64,000 nt of DNA from Shewanella glacialipiscicola (GCF_023283485.1 NZ_JAKILU010000010.1:62001-126000); one strand, 5' to 3'. Positions 18,822 through 28,942 are shown, counted from the stretch's first letter. Notes: generated by a model not told the origin, from the sequence alone. Translations and numbers: made by a program.

Positions 18822-19724
18822 TTACCTTTGTTCTTTATTCGTTTGGCTAGCCAGTTGGCTTAACACTTGATCTTTAGCTAACCATATTTGATTCAACTGT
18901 TCTTGAAAGCTAATTTTAAAATCACGATCATTCATATAATCGCCGCGCATGGCGGGATCAATGTCTGATACCCTAATGTGTACTTTAACGCGGGGCATTT
19001 TGCCTGTTAGGTAGTCCCAATAGGTGGGCACTGTGTCTGGGTAGTAAATGGAGACATCGACTAACTTGTGGATCTGTTCACCCATGGCCGATAACGCAAA
19101 AGCCATGCCGCCTGCTTTAGGTTTTAATAGGTGTTGGAACGGTGAGTTTTGCTTTTGATGTTTAGTTTTACTGAAGCGCGTGCCTTCGACAAAGTTCATC
19201 ACACTCACTGGCTTAGCCTTGAATTTAGCGCAGGCTTTACGTGTGATTTCAATATCCTTACCCTTTAACTTAGGATTTTTACGCAGCTGTGCTGTGCTAT
19301 AACGACGCATAAAGGGGAAATCAAGTGCCCACCAGGCTAAGCCTAAAATCGGCACAAAAATTAATTCTTGCTTGAGAAAAAACTTTAAAAAAGGGATTTT
19401 TCGGTTAAAAACTCGCTGTAGGATCAAGATATCGACCCAAGACTGGTGATTGGCAATGACCATATACCATTCTTTAGTCGAAAAATCGGTATCGCCGCTC
19501 AGTTCTATGTTAACGGGGTGCAAGCAACGCTCAATTACACCATTAACACTAATCCACGCGCTGGCGCAAAAGTCGAGTACATAGCTAGTTGCAGTCCTTA
19601 ATGAGCTGATAGGTATCAGTTTTATAAAACTGATTAATACAATTGGGATAGTCCAAAAGATAGTATTAACAACGTAGCCTAAAAATGCGATACAGCCTTT
19701 GAATTGTGAAAACAGCGTTCCCAT
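18822..19724 (-). CDS. PlsC-family acyltransferase (first of a pair)
   Basis: A 300-residue paralogue of the downstream gene, YihG-like. It has a hydrophobic N-terminus and the classical catalytic motif NHQSWVD (His 93, Asp 98), which is the more canonical of the two. FVEGTRFSKTKHQKQNSPFQHLLKPKAGG is shared almost word for word with the neighbour (NSPYRHLLRPKAGG there), as are LPFMRR/MPFMNR and NPKLKGKD. Predicted to acylate lysophosphatidic acid at sn-2 in the cytoplasmic membrane. First gene of the pair; the promoter should lie in 19725-19833. Confidence 0.86.
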   Translation of the reverse strand: MGTLFSQFKGCIAFLGYVVNTIFWTIPIVLISFIKLIPISSLRTATSYVLDFCASAWISVNGVIERCLHPVNIELSGDTDFSTKEWYMVIANHQSWVDILILQRVFNRKIPFLKFFLKQELIFVPILGLAWWALDFPFMRRYSTAQLRKNPKLKGKDIEITRKACAKFKAKPVSVMNFVEGTRFSKTKHQKQNSPFQHLLKPKAGGMAFALSAMGEQIHKLVDVSIYYPDTVPTYWDYLTGKMPRVKVHIRVSDIDPAMRGDYMNDRDFKISFQEQLNQIWLAKDQVLSQLASQTNKEQR

Positions 19725-19833
19725 CCGAGCCCCCTGACAAAAATTGGAGGCCTATGTTACTCGGTGTCGGCGTTTGGCTCAATCTTAGGCGCTGCTATGG
19801 GTGCATTTGTTTAACATTTATTTCAATGCGAGT

Positions 19834-21360
19834 TCAATATTGTTGGGATAAGCGGGCGAGTAATCTATCCATTGCGCGGTAGCCTAAGGCTTGAGCAAGA
19901 TGGCGACGTTCAGTGTTAGGTACTTGTTCAAGATCGGCAATCGTGCGCGCCACCTTTTGTATGCGATGGAAACTGCGAACTGATAGGCCAAGTTTTACCA
20001 CGCTTTGTTCTAAAAAGATTAAATCGGCGTCGCTAATGCCGCTAAAGATTTTGAGTTGTTTCCCTGTGAGTTCACTATTAAGCACTCCAGCGCGGGCAAG
20101 TTGCCGCTCGCGTGCTAGTTTGACGCGTTTGGCGATATCTTGGCTGGTTTCTGTTTGCGGCGCTGCTTGTGTTAATGTGCCAGCGGGAAGTTTTGGCACT
20201 TCTATGGTTAAGTCAAAACGGTCGAGAAATGGACCTGAAAGTCGTGAAAGATATCGCTGGATTTGTTCAGGACTCGACCTGTGTTGACTATCGAGATCGC
20301 CGCTCGGGCTCGGGTTCATCGCGGCAATTAATTGAAATCGACTTAAAAATGTTAGTTTAGCGGCGGCGCGAGAAATCACTACTTCGCCAGTTTCCATCGG
20401 TTCACGCAGACAATCTAAGACTTTTCGAGGAAATTCGGCGACCTCATCCAAAAACAATACGCCACGGTGAGCCAGAGAGATTTCACCGGGTTTGGGAATA
20501 CTGCCGCCACCCACGAGTGAAATAGCTGAACTAGTGTGGTGCGGCGCCCGAAACGGCCGCTGTAAAAAATACTGTGGTTTAATGTCGAGTCCGGCAACCG
20601 AATGCAGTGCTGCCACTTCCAATGCTTCTTCATAATTGAGCGCGGGTAATAACGCCATCATGCGGCTAGCGAGCATAGTCTTGCCCGTACCCGGCGGGCC
20701 AAGCATCAAGAGGTTGTGGTTTCCCGCAGCGGCAATTTCGAGTGCTTGTTTGGCCTGATATTGGCCAATCACATCGCTTAGGCAAGTATTTGATTCGGGC
20801 GTTTCTTGGTTTATCCATTCTAATTGCGGCGCTAACGTGGGCAGTTGGGTTTGCCCTTGTAAATAAGCGGCGAGGCTTTGCAAGTGTGAGCCAAATAATA
20901 CCTTGGGATAGCCGACGAGCTCGGCATCGTGACGGTTATCCAGCGGTAATATTAAGGTATGCTCTTGGCGCTTAGCGGCGATTATTGCCGGTAATAATCC
21001 TTGGCAATAACGTATGTGCCCAGAAAGCGCCAACTCACCGACAAACTCGAGATTTTTAAGGCTATTCAGCGGAATTTGCTCCGAAGCTGCCAGTATGCCT
21101 ACGGCTATGGGCAAATCGTAGCGGCCACCTTGTTTAGGTAAATCTGCTGGTGCGAGGTTAACGGTTATCCGCCGCATCGGGAATTCAAATCCCGCATTAA
21201 TCAATGCACTACGTACTCGCTCACGTGCTTCTTTCACTGAGGCTTCAGGTAAACCCACTAGATTAAATGCGGGTAAGCCATTGCTGAGATGCACTTCAAC
21301 AGTGACTTCCGGGGCTTCTACCCCGCAACTTGCTCGGGTAGTGACGCAGGCAATTGCCAT
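19834..21360 (-). CDS. comM: ComM/YifB magnesium-chelatase-like AAA+ helicase
   Basis: A 508-residue protein with an N-terminal ChlI-like domain (VEVHLSNGLPAFNLVGLPEASVKEARERV), Walker A GPPGTGKT, Walker B LFLDEVAEF, and a C-terminal helix-bundle domain (SFHRIQKVARTIADLE). ComM is a hexameric helicase that drives branch migration of integrating DNA during natural transformation in Vibrio and Haemophilus. Length matches the family. The ATG at 21360 follows AAGGA by seven bases and gives the family N-terminus MAIA; the frame extends six bases further to a TTG that is probably not used. Confidence 0.93.
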   Translation of the reverse strand: MAIACVTTRASCGVEAPEVTVEVHLSNGLPAFNLVGLPEASVKEARERVRSALINAGFEFPMRRITVNLAPADLPKQGGRYDLPIAVGILAASEQIPLNSLKNLEFVGELALSGHIRYCQGLLPAIIAAKRQEHTLILPLDNRHDAELVGYPKVLFGSHLQSLAAYLQGQTQLPTLAPQLEWINQETPESNTCLSDVIGQYQAKQALEIAAAGNHNLLMLGPPGTGKTMLASRMMALLPALNYEEALEVAALHSVAGLDIKPQYFLQRPFRAPHHTSSAISLVGGGSIPKPGEISLAHRGVLFLDEVAEFPRKVLDCLREPMETGEVVISRAAAKLTFLSRFQLIAAMNPSPSGDLDSQHRSSPEQIQRYLSRLSGPFLDRFDLTIEVPKLPAGTLTQAAPQTETSQDIAKRVKLARERQLARAGVLNSELTGKQLKIFSGISDADLIFLEQSVVKLGLSVRSFHRIQKVARTIADLEQVPNTERRHLAQALGYRAMDRLLARLSQQY

Positions 21361-22211
21361 AAACAAATCCTTTTGTGGTTCATTTCACGCAGAATTTGAG
21401 TGTAGCAGTTAATGGAATGATGGCTTTACCATCGACTCTGAATTCAAGCGAAGTGTGGATTCGTTATGGGCTAGTGGATCTGCACACTTACATACCATTA
21501 ATACATACTTTTAGCCTGATGATATAGGCGTACTTAAGTGTTCACTAAGTTGATTTTTTAAACGCCATAAGCAGCACCGAATAACAGCCAAATAATTGAT
21601 AACATTTATATGAGGTCGCGCTGCTAGTTTGTCTTTCAGATAAAAAATTATTCAAGCTGAGGAATATTAGCCCATAAATCGGATATAATACGTCGCCGAT
21701 TGTCGAGATGGTGGTGTACTCGTCGTGGCGCCTATGCTGCAATTCTGAACGTCTTTCAAGTAATGTGACTAAGCTAAAATAATAGCTAAAACCATATCAG
21801 TGTAGTCAATGCTATTGGTTTTTATGTGCGTTCTAGCAGCTCAATAACTAAGCCACTAAGCTAAAATATATTAGTGTCGCTGAGTCTAACAAAAATTAAA
21901 AATATAATATTCAGTACATTAGGCGAAAATATCACTGGGAGTCGTCGACTTTTGACGGTGTGGCTCTCACAGTATGATTTGTGTACTGCGGAGCTGAATC
22001 ACGCACAACTTGAGCAAGTGCAGATATATCCATAGCACGCTACATCTTGCTACCTCAGTGATTATTTATCTGCGCTAGAGTGCGGCTTATGTGATTTTTG
22101 AGCGATGCCTAACCCAATAAATGTTACTTCAATACAATGAATTCAGCTGACACGCGAGTAATAAAGCGCGAGTCGGTCCTAGCTAGTCCAGTGTTAAATG
22201 AAAGGTGTTAC
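21361..22211. other. 850-bp gene-free stretch before ytfL/paeA
   Basis: No convincing coding frame. It contains a 14-bp direct repeat ACTAAGCTAAAATA at 21768-21781 and 21855-21868; the second copy is bounded by the inverted repeat CACTAA/TTAGTG. A G+C-richer segment with short self-complementary runs lies around 21935-22000. The length suggests a long leader or an unannotated RNA, but no known riboswitch was recognised. Confidence 0.5.
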
Positions 22212-23534
22212 ATGAGTCTCTTTGATAACGTGATGATTATATTGTGCCTGATTGGCGCAAGTTGTTTCTTCTCTATGTCAGAAATTTCGCTTGCTGCTTC
22301 CCGCAAAATCCGTTTACGTCAGTTAGCCGATGAAGGTGATGCTCGAGCTGAAAAAGTGCTGAAGTTACAAGCCGTTCCTGGTAGTTTTTTTACTGTGGTG
22401 CAAATTGGTCTTAATGCGGTAGCAATTATGGGCGGTATCGTGGGTGAGTCGGCATTTCGGCCGTATTTCCATAGTCTGCTGGCGCCTTGGTTAACGGATC
22501 CTTGGCTTAGCCAAGTGAGCTTTTTGTTCTCGTTTGTGTTGGTAACCAGTGCCTTTATCTTGGTGGCCGACCTTATGCCGAAGCGCATTGCGATGGCAAT
22601 GCCAGAGCCTGTAGCGTTAGCTGTCGTAGGGCCAATGTCTTTCTGTATTGTGCTATTACGCCCATTGGTATGGTTTTTTAACGGCATGGCCAGTGGTATT
22701 TTTAAACTATTGCAAATTCCTACCGTTCGTAACGATGCTATCACTTCAGATGATATTTATGCGGTAATGAATGCGGGTGCAGAGGCTGGGGTGCTCGATC
22801 GCGGCGATCAGCAGATGATGGAGAATGTGTTTGAAATGCAAACCGTTTCTGTTACTTCAGCGATGACAGCCCGCGAAAGTTTAGTGTATTTTTTACTGCA
22901 GGATAGCGAAGAAGACATTAAGCGTAAGATTTCTGAAGATCCACACACTAAATTTTTAGTGTGTGATGGTCAGCTCGATATGATCAAAGGGATTGTCGAT
23001 GCTAAAGAGCTATTAATTCGAGTGATTAATGGTGAAAACATTACCTTAAAGGATACCAGCCTAGTCCACACCACCTTGATTATTCCTGATACTTTAAGCC
23101 TATCTGAGGCGATGGAATACTTTAAAAATAGTCGTGCCGATTTTGCGGTAGTGATTAACGAATATGCCCTCGTGGTTGGTATTGTTACTACGAACGATTT
23201 ACAGCGTGCGGTGATGGGGGCTTGGTCATTACATGAGAGTGAAGAGCAAATTATTGCCCGCGATAGCAACTCTTGGCTGGTGGACGGGGTCACGCCGATT
23301 ACTGATGTGATGCGCGCTTTTGGCATTGAAGAATTTCCGCATAATCAAAACTATGAAACGATTGCCGGTTTTATGATGTATATGCTGCGTAAAATCCCTA
23401 AGCGTACTGATTTTGTTAACTATGCAGGCTATAAGTTTGAAGTGGTTGATATCGACTCTTATAAAGTCGACCAGCTATTAGTGACTCGAATTGATCCGAT
23501 TTCTACTGACAAGCTTAATTCCCCCGATATTTAA
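22212..23534 (+). CDS. paeA: CNNM/CBS transporter YtfL (PaeA-like)
   Basis: Inner-membrane protein of 440 residues. It has a DUF21/CNNM membrane domain (about 1-190: LCLIGASCFFSMSEISLAASRKIRLRQLADEGDA), a CBS pair (about 200-330) and a CorC_HlyC domain at the end (FVNYAGYKFEVVDID). The match to E. coli YtfL runs the full length, for example NAVAIMGGIVG and NYETIAGFMMYMLRKIPKRTD. E. coli YtfL has been renamed PaeA for a role in putrescine/cadaverine export; the same role here is inference. The ATG at 22212 has AAAGGTG upstream and aligns with the family start; the longer frame from 22137 is rejected. Confidence 0.88.
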   Translation: MSLFDNVMIILCLIGASCFFSMSEISLAASRKIRLRQLADEGDARAEKVLKLQAVPGSFFTVVQIGLNAVAIMGGIVGESAFRPYFHSLLAPWLTDPWLSQVSFLFSFVLVTSAFILVADLMPKRIAMAMPEPVALAVVGPMSFCIVLLRPLVWFFNGMASGIFKLLQIPTVRNDAITSDDIYAVMNAGAEAGVLDRGDQQMMENVFEMQTVSVTSAMTARESLVYFLLQDSEEDIKRKISEDPHTKFLVCDGQLDMIKGIVDAKELLIRVINGENITLKDTSLVHTTLIIPDTLSLSEAMEYFKNSRADFAVVINEYALVVGIVTTNDLQRAVMGAWSLHESEEQIIARDSNSWLVDGVTPITDVMRAFGIEEFPHNQNYETIAGFMMYMLRKIPKRTDFVNYAGYKFEVVDIDSYKVDQLLVTRIDPISTDKLNSPDI

Positions 23535-23615
23535 CCTGCGGTGATGCGACTCATTTTGGCTAACATTTTAGCTGCAAAGGGTCGCGTCAGCTTAGGCGTA
23601 ATTAATAATTCGATT

Positions 23616-24503
23616 TTACATTGCAGGCGTTTGAATCACCTCTAAAAATGCATTGATGATGGGTTCTGCCAAACGTTTTACCCTACAGCAGCAACCTAAC
23701 TCGAATGGCTCTATCGTAACGGGCGATGATAATAGCTGAATACGATCCCGCACAGGGCTGTTATTGATCACCACCACAGGGCTCATGCTGATACCGCAGC
23801 CTAACGCCACCATAGAGGCAATCGCTTCTTGGCCCGACACTTGGGCATAAATATTGGGGCTAATACCCATTTGTTTGAACCAATTATCGGCGCGGCGTCG
23901 TCCAGGGCCATGATCAGCAATGATAAAGGGGACGTTCGACCAATCAATGGGATGTTGAGAAATCTGTTGTTGTACCGCGCAGCGAATAGTTGGAGCGATA
24001 ATAGACAACGGCACATCGTCAATTTTAGCAAAGTGTAAACTACTGGGGAACGGGTCTGGTAGGGCGGCAATGGCGATATCGGCGCGATTTTGCTGTACTT
24101 CAACCAAGGCGTTAGCCGCGTCTCCTGTGGTTAATGCAATTTCGACAAATGGGTGCTCTTGGCGAAATAAATCTAACAAAGCGGGTAAATGGCTGTAGGC
24201 GGCAGTGACCGAACAATACAGGTTTAATCGACCGCGCAACACATCCTGCTTGAGGCTAATACTGTGTTTAAGTGTCCCCCAATGATTCAAAGTCTGTTCG
24301 GCAAACAGCTTAAACTCACGCCCCGCATGGGTTAAGGTCACACTGCGATTGTCCCGCTCTAATAGCTTAGCGTTAACTTCCTCTTCTAATCTTTGCAGTG
24401 CGCGGCTTAAGGTCGATGGGCTCACATGCATCTGCTCCGCCGTTTTGGCAAAGTGCAAACTGTCACATAAGTGCAGGTACAATTTGAGAGTACGAATATC
24501 CAT
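23616..24503 (-). CDS. ilvY: LysR-type activator IlvY
   Basis: A 295-residue LysR-family regulator with an N-terminal HTH (about residues 5-62: LHLCDSLHFAKTAEQMHVSPSTLSRALQRLEEEV) and a periplasmic-binding-protein-like effector domain. It matches IlvY, which activates divergent ilvC when acetolactate or acetohydroxybutyrate accumulates. Divergence from ilvC with 254 bases between and candidate inverted-repeat sites in that gap supports the call. Autoregulation is expected. Confidence 0.95.
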   Translation of the reverse strand: MDIRTLKLYLHLCDSLHFAKTAEQMHVSPSTLSRALQRLEEEVNAKLLERDNRSVTLTHAGREFKLFAEQTLNHWGTLKHSISLKQDVLRGRLNLYCSVTAAYSHLPALLDLFRQEHPFVEIALTTGDAANALVEVQQNRADIAIAALPDPFPSSLHFAKIDDVPLSIIAPTIRCAVQQQISQHPIDWSNVPFIIADHGPGRRRADNWFKQMGISPNIYAQVSGQEAIASMVALGCGISMSPVVVINNSPVRDRIQLLSSPVTIEPFELGCCCRVKRLAEPIINAFLEVIQTPAM

Positions 24504-24611
24504 GATCTTATCCTGTTTAGCCTGTGCTTGAATGACGCCACATTTGAGTGTTTGTCTATCGCCGTTAGGTTTATTAAGCCGATATTACGTGGGCTGTCAT
24601 TGTTGTTGACG

Positions 24612-24626
24612 TTGCACATAATGCAA
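24612..24626. promoter_or_regulatory. Candidate IlvY operator 1
   Basis: TTGCA-CATAA-TGCAA, a perfect 5-bp inverted repeat with the T-N11-A shape of LysR sites, in the ilvY/ilvC gap. Confidence 0.6.
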
Positions 24627-24642
24627 TATTAAGTTTCGAATA

Positions 24643-24662
24643 TATCATTTTAAGCAATGATA
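24643..24662. promoter_or_regulatory. Candidate IlvY operator 2
   Basis: TATCATT-TTAAGC-AATGATA, a perfect 7-bp inverted repeat 17 bases after the first site. Tandem operators are known for E. coli ilvYC. Confidence 0.5.
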
Positions 24663-24757
24663 CGCATAGGTTATAGTGACCTTAATCACAACCATTATTT
24701 AACATTATGTTAGTTTGGTTGCGTCCAATATTTCTGACTTTATAGGTGGTATATCAG

Positions 24758-26236
24758 ATGGCTAACTATTTTAACTCTCTGAATTTGCGTCAACAATTAG
24801 CACAGCTTGGGCAATGTCGTTTTATGGATCGTTCAGAGTTTAGCGATGGCTGTAACTACATTAAAGATTGGAATATTGTTATTTTAGGTTGTGGTGCTCA
24901 AGGTCTTAACCAAGGCTTGAACATGCGTGATTCTGGATTGAATATCTCTTTTGCCTTGCGTCCAGAAGCGATTGAGCAAAAACGCGCCTCTTGGCAAAAA
25001 GCCACCGACAACGGTTTTCGTGTCGGCACGTTTGAAGAATTAATCCCAGCGGCAGATCTAGTTCTTAACCTAACGCCAGATAAACAACATTCAAATGTGG
25101 TTAACGCGGTTATGCCACTGATGAAGCAAGGTTCTACCTTGTCTTACTCACACGGTTTCAACATCGTTGAAGAGGGCATGCAAGTTCGCTCAGATATTAC
25201 TGTCGTGATGGTGGCTCCTAAGTGCCCAGGTACTGAAGTCCGTGAAGAATACAAACGTGGTTTTGGTGTGCCAACCCTTATCGCAGTTCATCCAGAAAAC
25301 GATCCAAATGGTGACGGCTTAGAGATTGCTAAAGCCTACGCTAGCGCTACCGGTGGCGACAGAGCAGGGGTTTTACTGTCATCTTTCATCGCCGAAGTGA
25401 AGTCGGATCTGATGGGCGAACAGACCATTCTGTGCGGTATGTTGCAAACGGGCGCTATCTTAGGTTATGAGAAAATGATCGCCGATGGCGTTGAGCCAGG
25501 TTATGCAGGCAAGCTTATTCAGCAAGGTTGGGAAACGGTCACCGAAGCGCTGAAACACGGTGGCATCACGAACATGATGGACCGTTTGTCTAATCCAGCT
25601 AAAATTAAAGCCTTTGAAATCGCAGAAGATTTAAAAGAAATTTTACAGCCATTATTTGAAAAGCACATGGACGACATCATCAGCGGTGAGTTTTCTCGCA
25701 CTATGATGCAAGACTGGGCAAACGATGATGCGAACTTACTGCGTTGGAGAGCCGAAACTGGCGAAACAGGTTTCGAAAATGCACCCGTATCGAGCGAACA
25801 TATCGACGAACAAACCTACTTCGACAAAGGTATTTTCCTTGTCGCTATGATCAAAGCCGGTGTGGAGCTGGCGTTCGATACTATGGTGTCTGCGGGTATA
25901 GTGGAAGAGTCGGCTTATTACGAGTCACTGCACGAAACCCCGCTTATTGCTAACACCATTGCCCGTAAGCGTTTGTATGAAATGAATGTAGTGATTTCAG
26001 ACACTGCTGAATACGGTTGCTACCTGTTTAACCACGCGGCAGTACCTATGCTGCGCGACTACGTTAATAACATGTCATCTGAGTATTTAGGTGCTGGTCT
26101 AAAGGACAGCGCAACCGGTGTCGACAACTTAACGCTCATCGCCGTTAACGAAGCGATTCGTGAAACCGCGGTGGAATATGTTGGCGCTGAACTTCGTGGT
26201 TATATGACTGATATGAAAAGCATTGTTGAAGCCTAG
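24758..26236 (+). CDS. ilvC: Ketol-acid reductoisomerase (class II)
   Basis: NADPH- and Mg-dependent enzyme converting acetolactate and acetohydroxybutyrate to dihydroxy acids. The 492-residue length and the duplicated knotted C-terminal domain identify the long class II enzyme of enterics. Visible motifs are the Rossmann loop [20 protein letters not shown], the Mg-binding [15 protein letters not shown] region and the second-domain repeat [18 protein letters not shown]. The ATG at 24758 is preceded by AGGTGG with 8-base spacing; a GTG at 24746 lies inside that site. Expected to be IlvY-activated. Confidence 0.97.
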   Translation: MANYFNSLNLRQQLAQLGQCRFMDRSEFSDGCNYIKDWNIVILGCGAQGLNQGLNMRDSGLNISFALRPEAIEQKRASWQKATDNGFRVGTFEELIPAADLVLNLTPDKQHSNVVNAVMPLMKQGSTLSYSHGFNIVEEGMQVRSDITVVMVAPKCPGTEVREEYKRGFGVPTLIAVHPENDPNGDGLEIAKAYASATGGDRAGVLLSSFIAEVKSDLMGEQTILCGMLQTGAILGYEKMIADGVEPGYAGKLIQQGWETVTEALKHGGITNMMDRLSNPAKIKAFEIAEDLKEILQPLFEKHMDDIISGEFSRTMMQDWANDDANLLRWRAETGETGFENAPVSSEHIDEQTYFDKGIFLVAMIKAGVELAFDTMVSAGIVEESAYYESLHETPLIANTIARKRLYEMNVVISDTAEYGCYLFNHAAVPMLRDYVNNMSSEYLGAGLKDSATGVDNLTLIAVNEAIRETAVEYVGAELRGYMTDMKSIVEA

Positions 26237-26240
26237 TTGA

Positions 26241-26297
26241 TTGAGGCCGCGCTTGAGTATAAGGCTGAAATACCGCTTGCGACTCAACTGGCCTCAA
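26241..26297 (+). other. Long hairpin after ilvC
   Basis: TTGAGGCC (26241-26248) pairs with GGCCTCAA (26290-26297), and TTGAGT (26253-26258) pairs with ACTCAA (26282-26287) inside it. There is no T run, so it may protect the 3' end or mark a rho-dependent end rather than being an intrinsic terminator. The rest of 26298-26634 holds only AT-rich, promoter-like sequence before ilvL. Confidence 0.5.
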
Positions 26298-26634
26298 TAG
26301 ATTGAAGATCAGATTTTACAATCGTTTACGTACACATTTTTCCTGTTCAGTCAGTGGTCGAGCGGGCAAAAACGACACAGTTAAGTCAGTAAATGCTCAG
26401 TAGGTGAATGATGCCGACTGAGCATCAATAGTTAACGTTTTACTTTGTTGTTTTGCATTGTCTCGGCAGGGAAGCTGAATTTTTTTGACAAAAGATATTT
26501 TTATTGTGTTTGGCTGTCGCTTTATGGTAAAGCTAATAGCTCGCGGTAGGGCAAGGCCCAAAGCGAAGCTAACTTTCAAGTCATTCTCGATGTTAGAGAA
26601 CCATTTTAAAAACACCGATTAGGGATCCATATTG

Positions 26635-26721
26635 ATGTTTAATCAAGCTGCCAAGCTCATTCTCGTGATTATTACCGTCGTGATTATTAAATCACAGCGG
26701 GGGCGGCGCATGGCGAACTGA
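26635..26721 (+). CDS. ilvL: ilv operon leader peptide
   Basis: A 28-codon open frame whose codons 8-18 read Leu-Ile-Leu-Val-Ile-Ile-Thr-Val-Val-Ile-Ile, ten branched-chain residues out of eleven. It is placed just before a rho-independent terminator upstream of ilvG, which is the hallmark of the ilvGMEDA leader of enterics. Ribosome stalling when charged Leu, Val or Ile tRNA is scarce would favour antitermination. It is too short for ordinary gene callers. The start is preceded by an AGGGATC-type site. Confidence 0.9.
   Translation: MFNQAAKLILVIITVVIIKSQRGRRMAN
26696..26703 (+). promoter_or_regulatory. Candidate antiterminator strand of the ilv attenuator
   Basis: AGCGGGGG lies in ilvL codons 21-23 and is exactly complementary to CCCCCGCT at 26754-26761, the 5' strand and loop of the terminator. 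The two pairings exclude each other. Confidence 0.6.
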
Positions 26722-26747
26722 TAGACCTAAAAGGTTAGAAGTTTCAA

Positions 26748-26788
26748 AAGAACCCCCCGCTCCGAAAGGACTGGGGGGTTCTTCGTTT
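26748..26788 (+). terminator. Attenuator of the ilvGMDA operon
   Basis: AAGAACCCCCC (26748-26758) and GGGGGGTTCTT (26773-26783), an 11-bp perfect stem, then a T-containing tail. It lies between ilvL and ilvG and serves as the transcription attenuator. Confidence 0.92.
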
Positions 26789-26876
26789 CAGGCCTTAAGT
26801 TTCAAAATTAAAATTTTAAAAGAGTAAACATCAGCGTCGATTTCGGCAATTCAGGACTAACGTAGCGAGAGAGAAT

Positions 26877-28550
26877 ATGGAACCAGGGCAGATGATCAGA
26901 GGCGCAGACGCGGTAATAAAAGTGTTAGCAGCACATGGCGTAACCACAGTGTTTGGTTATCCCGGTGGTGCCATTATGCCAATATACGATGCCCTCTATG
27001 GAAGCCCTGTCGAACACTTACTCAGCCGTCACGAACAAGGCGCCGCCTTTGCCGCCGTAGGATATGCCAGAGCCAGCGGTAAAACCGGCGTGTGCTTTGC
27101 GACCTCAGGCCCAGGCGCGACTAACCTCATCACTTCTTTAGCCGATGCATTATTAGATTCAGTGCCTCTTGTGGCTATCACAGGCCAAGTCTCCACCGCG
27201 GTTATCGGCACCGATGCATTTCAAGAAATCGACGTACTAGGCATGTCATTGAGCTGCACTAAGCACAGCTTTATGGTGACAGACGTTAACGACCTAATAC
27301 CAACCTTGTATCAAGCCTTCGAAATCGCCGCATCGGGTCGCCCAGGCCCTGTGCTGGTGGATATTCCCAAAGATATCCAAATCGCCCAATTAGAATACCG
27401 CACACCTTTGCTTGCTGTCATGAACGAACCCCAAGCCCAGATGAGCGACATCGATGCCGCCCGTGCACTGTTGGCAGAAGCTAAACAGCCTATGTTGTAT
27501 GTCGGTGGCGGCGTAGGTATGGCGGGCGCTGTGGATCAACTGCGTGAGTTTATCAAAGTGACTGGCATACCTTCGGTGGCGACGCTGAAAGGGCTGGGCA
27601 GTATCGCCCATGGCACATCTGGTTATTTAGGCATGTTAGGCATGCATGGTGGCAAGGCCGCTAACTTAGCGGTGCAGGATTGCGACTTGCTGATTGTGGT
27701 TGGTGCCCGTTTTGACGACCGAGTTACCGGCCGCTTAGCGAGCTTTGCCGATAAGGCCAAAGTGATCCATCTCGATATCGACGCCGCTGAACTAGGCAAA
27801 TTGCGTATGCCAGAGGTGGCAATCGCCGGCGACTTACGCCAAATCTTACCTGCCTTAGCCATGCCGATGAACATCACCCCTTGGCAGGCTGAGGTTGAGC
27901 ATTTATCCCGTAAGCATCAATGGGATTATCAACACCCCGGCAGTTTGATCTACGCCCCTGCGCTGCTGCGCCGTTTAGCCAATAAGTTACCCGAGGACAG
28001 TGTTGTGTGCTGCGATGTAGGCCAGCACCAAATGTGGGTCGCCCAGCATATGTGGTTTCGCCGCCCTGAGGATCATCTATCCAGCGCAGGTTTAGGCACT
28101 ATGGGCTTTGGCTTGCCTGCGGCGATTGGCGCTCAAGTGGCGCGCCCTGATGCCACAGTGGTCACAGTCTCTGGCGATGGTTCTTTTATGATGAATGTGC
28201 AGGAGCTGACCACCATCAAACGCCGCAAGCTGCCGGTAAAAATCGTGCTGGTTGATAACCAAAAGCTCGGCATGGTGAAACAGTGGCAGCAACTGTTTTT
28301 TGAAGAACGTTACAGTGAAACGGATTTATCCGATAACCCAGATTTTGTCTTGCTGGCCTCGGCCTTTGATATTCCCGGCCGCACGATTTTTTCTTCCGAC
28401 GAAGTGGAAGAAGCCTTAACCGAGATGTTAGCGGCAAAGGGCCCGTATTTGTTACACGTTGCAATTGACGATGCTTTTAACGTTTGGCCACTGGTGCCCC
28501 CCGGCGCATCAAACAGCGATATGATGGACGAAATGGAGAAACAAACATGA
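26877..28550 (+). CDS. ilvG: Acetolactate synthase II large subunit
   Basis: ThDP-dependent catalytic subunit of acetohydroxyacid synthase, the first common step of Ile, Val and Leu synthesis. The 557-residue frame is intact, unlike ilvG of E. coli K-12. Motifs: the ThDP activation glutamate in SRHEQGAAF (Glu 53), the FAD/CoA-like middle domain [13 protein letters not shown], and the ThDP/Mg site [15 protein letters not shown]. Its stop overlaps the ilvM start by 4 bases. Controlled by the upstream attenuator. Confidence 0.97.
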   Translation: MEPGQMIRGADAVIKVLAAHGVTTVFGYPGGAIMPIYDALYGSPVEHLLSRHEQGAAFAAVGYARASGKTGVCFATSGPGATNLITSLADALLDSVPLVAITGQVSTAVIGTDAFQEIDVLGMSLSCTKHSFMVTDVNDLIPTLYQAFEIAASGRPGPVLVDIPKDIQIAQLEYRTPLLAVMNEPQAQMSDIDAARALLAEAKQPMLYVGGGVGMAGAVDQLREFIKVTGIPSVATLKGLGSIAHGTSGYLGMLGMHGGKAANLAVQDCDLLIVVGARFDDRVTGRLASFADKAKVIHLDIDAAELGKLRMPEVAIAGDLRQILPALAMPMNITPWQAEVEHLSRKHQWDYQHPGSLIYAPALLRRLANKLPEDSVVCCDVGQHQMWVAQHMWFRRPEDHLSSAGLGTMGFGLPAAIGAQVARPDATVVTVSGDGSFMMNVQELTTIKRRKLPVKIVLVDNQKLGMVKQWQQLFFEERYSETDLSDNPDFVLLASAFDIPGRTIFSSDEVEEALTEMLAAKGPYLLHVAIDDAFNVWPLVPPGASNSDMMDEMEKQT

Positions 28551-28804
28551 TCTACTCTCTGGAGTTAACAGTTCAACAACGCCCCGAAGTGCTTGAGCGT
28601 GTTTTGCGTGTGACGCGTCACCGTGGTTTTACCATCACTCAAATGCAGATGCGCATGAACGACGATGCTAGCCTGTCGCTGGATATGGAGGTTGATAGCG
28701 AGCGCGCCATTGAGCTCCTAAGTAATCAACTGAATAAGCTAATTGATGTCACCTTATGTAAGGTGTTGTTGCCGATGAGTTTGCAACAAACGGCCAGTGC
28801 ATAA
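28547..28804 (+). CDS. ilvM: Acetolactate synthase II small subunit
   Basis: An 85-residue ACT-domain regulatory subunit ([33 protein letters not shown]). The length is typical of IlvM and shorter than IlvN or IlvH. The ATG overlaps the ilvG stop (ATGA), showing translational coupling to the catalytic subunit it activates. A longer frame from 28484 would run inside ilvG and is rejected. Confidence 0.95.
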   Translation: MIYSLELTVQQRPEVLERVLRVTRHRGFTITQMQMRMNDDASLSLDMEVDSERAIELLSNQLNKLIDVTLCKVLLPMSLQQTASA

Positions 28805-28942
28805 GTCGTTGCGTTAAGCTCAATTTCAGCCGCCGATTTTAGGGCTGACACGGGCGCCATAAATAAGGGCAGTGCAGCCAACGCTGCATTCGCCATGTGA
28901 ATTAAGCACACCATTTTCGATTTAAGATAAAGGATACAGTCA

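Noticed and set aside
21545..21742. 65-codon minus-strand frame upstream of comM
   Set aside because: Odd composition, no start signal and no family resemblance.
21935..22000. Manganese (yybP-ykoY) type riboswitch before ytfL/paeA
   Set aside because: Some G-rich hairpin-like sequence is present, but the conserved loops of that class could not be identified.
26485..26530. Promoter of the ilv leader beginning with TTGACA at 26485
   Set aside because: The -35 match is perfect but no acceptable -10 lies at 16-18 bases, so the promoter was not called.
26397..26615. 72-codon minus-strand frame before ilvL
   Set aside because: Lies in the ilv promoter/leader region, opposite the direction of the operon, with no start signal.
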